From Clostridiales bacterium (GTDB lineage Bacteria > Bacillota > Clostridia > Peptostreptococcales > Acidaminobacteraceae), in assembly GCA_016342415.1 (NCBI GenBank), contig JAEIOD010000004.1, positions 1 to 64,000 of the forward strand: 64,000 bases of DNA, in the 5' to 3' direction. The position numbers and the translations under genes were made by a program. The notes below the pieces were generated by a model that was not told where the DNA came from, did not search any database, and was given only the letters and a program-made list of their open reading frames with translations. Shown here in pieces: positions 61,813-64,000 of this stretch (position 1 is the stretch's first letter; each line of letters opens with the position of its first letter).

Positions 61813-64000
61813 TTGCAACCTCTATGACTGTTGGATCGGTCATATCTAGTTCTCGTCTATCGTATGATTGAATATGGGTAGACTCAACATGATAAGTTCC
61901 AACCTGTATAGCTCTGATGTAATAACTAATAGTGCCTGTTGTACTATCATCGTAAACATACATTTCAATTTCTTGATTGGTGTTTCTTACATTATGCGAT
62001 TTTTTATCTTTTTCACCAGCATACTCAAATCCAGCAGGTATAACGTCTCTGATGACACCGCCACCTCTAAAAGGCTTTTCATAATCATAGATGACTTCAA
62101 CGATTTCACCAACCTCAACTTGTTCTGCCATGGTTCTTTTAACTTTGTATAGAGTTGATGAATGGTCTTTGTAATCAAGGCCCGTTACTTCAAATCGCTC
62201 TGTTACATACAAGTCATTTGAAACGTTTTTAAACGCGATTGTATCTGCACTTTTTAAATTGATTTTATGTGCATTTAAATCCGGTAGTTCTACCACATGG
62301 TCTGTTCCGTTTAACTCGTACGTCAGACTTGCCTCATCAAACTCAACCGGCAATAAAGAAATGTAATATAGTTTTTCGAGTGCTACAGCATCTTTTGATT
62401 TGAAATCAATTGTAAACTTTGCATCAAATCGATTGTCTTCTAAGTTTATTTTTCTAGCCAAACTACCCGCCAACAACTTTTCCTTATCTGATAAATCACT
62501 ATAAATCTGATCATCAAACATGGAATTTCCAAGTTCTACCGCTCTCGTTTTATCACCAAGTTCCAACAAGGCAAGTGCAATATAAAGTTTTTCAGCGCCT
62601 TTTAAGTCATGACTTTCCATAAACTTATCTATGCCGAGCAATACTGGATCACCTTGACTTGCAAGCCCCCAAAGGATCATGGCTTTCTTAGAATAAGATA
62701 AATTTTCATCTTTAAGAGCATTTGTTAAATATCGCTTCATGGCATTTTCATCAAATTGATCCACGCCAATATCTGTACCTAGGATTAAGGCTGTTGCTTC
62801 AACGGATGAATCATCCGTTCTCAGCATTTTAATACCACCATCATGATTTTGATATTCTTTTACGTCAAACTCATCTGAATAATTTTCAAAATAGGATGAT
62901 AAAAGACGATCCGCTTCAAATCCACCTAGTATCTCTTCTATTCTATAACGGCTGTAACTTCTTACATCATGGATCTTTCCCATGTAATCAAGAGCACCCT
63001 GATTATATACTATCAGCTCAGTTTCCCTATCAGGGTACTTAAGTTCATAAGTTGTTGTCAATGGACCTTCTTTAACGTGAGTAAAATTTACATAGGTATC
63101 TTTCACTTCGATGTCTTCTTTTACACCATCGATGTAGTCAGCAGTTTCACCTTCAACAATTACAGAGTAGTCACCTTTTTCTAACACGCCAACTGGAAGA
63201 CTCACATTTCCCTTACCTTGTGTGTTTAGTGTTGACTCCGTTAAAACAACTTCATTTTTAAGCAGTTTTGCCTTATAGGCAATCTGGTCATCTTCCAACA
63301 TCTCACCGTCAGAATTCAACGTCAGATACACATCATCTCCGGTTAAGTACTTTTTATTGTAAAGCGTTCTCACAAAGTACGGTAAGGAAACATTAACATT
63401 ACCTCTGATATTTGCATATTCCAACTCTTTGTTCACCGCATGAAGCGTCAGTCTCCAGCTGGTCAAGTTATCTGGTAATTTCACTTCAACAGATGCTTTT
63501 CCATCCACAACTTTAACTGTTCCAAAGTAAGCAGTGTCTTTAAAATCATCTCTGATATAGTCTCCGTCACCACCTTCGCCCATTTCAGCCATTGATGCTT
63601 CATCTGCCGCAGTTCCGGAGTAAGTCTCTACTAAAATACCATCCGAGTAGACCAGCTGGTGCAAATCATTACCGATATCAAAATAATCTTCATATAAAGA
63701 TAGAAACGCTTCGTCTACTACCGAGATGTTTACCACACCGTTAAACGGTTCTTTGTCTTGAGAAATATTCAAATCAAGGGTCATGTGATCTGACGGCCCG
63801 TATGACTCTTTATCCACTTCATACGTTAAATCATAAGCTAAAGTTTCATAGTCGTATCTAAGCAGCTGACTACCATACTCAGGTAACACATTGACTGTAT
63901 TGCCATCGTAATAAAGTGTTTTCACAAACACATTCGGTCTATAATCTTTCACAAAGTCAAATGCATAAGTTGGATCGTCGGTAAACTCATAAGATAAAAT
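61805..64000 (-). CDS. Alpha-2-macroglobulin-like protein (partial, N-terminus beyond the window)
   Basis: At least 731 residues remain open to the right edge, so the gene starts outside the window. VNISVVDEAFLSLYEDYFDI is the bacterial A2M core motif. TAYFGTVKVVDGKASVEVKL, PDNLTSWRLTLHAVNKE and YFVRTLYNKKYLTGDD mark the following macroglobulin domains. A helical toroid region follows (about 380-520 from 63952), then a C-terminal receptor-like domain (GVIRDVIPAGFEYAG). The visible part has no cysteine at all, so the thioester (CxEQ) of classic A2M protease traps is absent from its expected place. It is coupled to the MEMO gene. Bacterial A2Ms are usually envelope proteins that entrap proteases. 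Confidence 0.85.
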   Translation of the reverse strand: MLSYEFTDDPTYAFDFVKDYRPNVFVKTLYYDGNTVNVLPEYGSQLLRYDYETLAYDLTYEVDKESYGPSDHMTLDLNISQDKEPFNGVVNISVVDEAFLSLYEDYFDIGNDLHQLVYSDGILVETYSGTAADEASMAEMGEGGDGDYIRDDFKDTAYFGTVKVVDGKASVEVKLPDNLTSWRLTLHAVNKELEYANIRGNVNVSLPYFVRTLYNKKYLTGDDVYLTLNSDGEMLEDDQIAYKAKLLKNEVVLTESTLNTQGKGNVSLPVGVLEKGDYSVIVEGETADYIDGVKEDIEVKDTYVNFTHVKEGPLTTTYELKYPDRETELIVYNQGALDYMGKIHDVRSYSRYRIEEILGGFEADRLLSSYFENYSDEFDVKEYQNHDGGIKMLRTDDSSVEATALILGTDIGVDQFDENAMKRYLTNALKDENLSYSKKAMILWGLASQGDPVLLGIDKFMESHDLKGAEKLYIALALLELGDKTRAVELGNSMFDDQIYSDLSDKEKLLAGSLARKINLEDNRFDAKFTIDFKSKDAVALEKLYYISLLPVEFDEASLTYELNGTDHVVELPDLNAHKINLKSADTIAFKNVSNDLYVTERFEVTGLDYKDHSSTLYKVKRTMAEQVEVGEIVEVIYDYEKPFRGGGVIRDVIPAGFEYAGEKDKKSHNVRNTNQEIEMYVYDDSTTGTISYYIRAIQVGTYHVESTHIQSYDRRELDMTDPTVIEVAND

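Noticed and set aside
1..64000. tRNA, rRNA, insertion sequence or phage genes
   Set aside because: No cloverleaf, rRNA-like block, transposase, integrase or terminal inverted repeats were recognised on either strand by eye.

Overview
The window is AT-rich, with strong GGAGG-type ribosome binding sites, many Rho-independent terminators and sigma-A-like promoters. Gene content includes two-subunit iron-sulfur L-serine dehydratase, FapR, a PASTA kinase, SLH proteins, a copper-amine-oxidase-N-like protein, Asp23, RqcH and a lysine-type T-box. This points to an anaerobic, Gram-positive Firmicute of the class Clostridia. I cannot name the genus. Almost all genes lie on the minus strand; only sdaAB-sdaAA, one 78-aa ORF, tmcAL and rqcH are on the plus strand.

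Layout. 1-3.4 kb: a Lys T-box in front of a severed lysS stump, an NhaC antiporter and an orphan APH-fold protein. 3.4-12.4 kb: the SRP/chromosome operon rnc - radical SAM - smc - ftsY - ylxM - ffh - rpsP - khpA, with an internal promoter before ylxM. 12.5-19.4 kb: accessory genes (serine dehydratase, a frameshifted AraC-GyrI regulator, a lipoprotein, a DUF4438 protein, a 78-aa orphan and a LysM-5'-nucleotidase with a structured leader). 19.4-25.4 kb: the FapR regulon fapR-plsX-fabH-fabD-fabG-acpP-fabF with two clear FapR operators. 25.5-33.1 kb: a four-gene exported operon (SLH, VWA, copper-amine-oxidase-N domain, FN3-like repeats). 33.2-36.6 kb: rpmF-yceD-ackA and the divergent tmcAL. 36.6-56.3 kb: the conserved string from the DivIVA-like coiled-coil gene through rsmD, recG, fakA, asp23, rpmB, thiN, rpe, rsgA, prkC, prpC, rsmB, a YugP peptidase, fmt, def, priA, coaBC, rpoZ, gmk and yicC. 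56.5-58.3 kb: rqcH. 58.4-64 kb: a GNAT enzyme, a coiled-coil lipoprotein coupled to an APH-fold protein, and an exported MEMO-family protein coupled to a large alpha-2-macroglobulin-like protein that runs off the right edge.

How it fits together. Much of the window is the Firmicute core for translation, protein targeting, lipid synthesis and envelope signalling. FapR, PlsX, the Fab enzymes and FakA form the fatty-acid supply and salvage system. PrkC, PrpC and RsgA link cell-wall sensing to ribosome assembly. In many Firmicutes rpmF, fapR-plsX-fab-acpP and rnc-smc-ftsY lie in one line. Here that line appears to be opened twice, by the exported SLH/VWA operon and by the 12.5-19.4 kb accessory segment. 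The least understood parts are the exported operon, the A2M-MEMO pair, the 78-aa orphan, the nucleotidase leader and the T-box with a severed gene. I saw no tRNA, rRNA, CRISPR array, transposase or phage gene.
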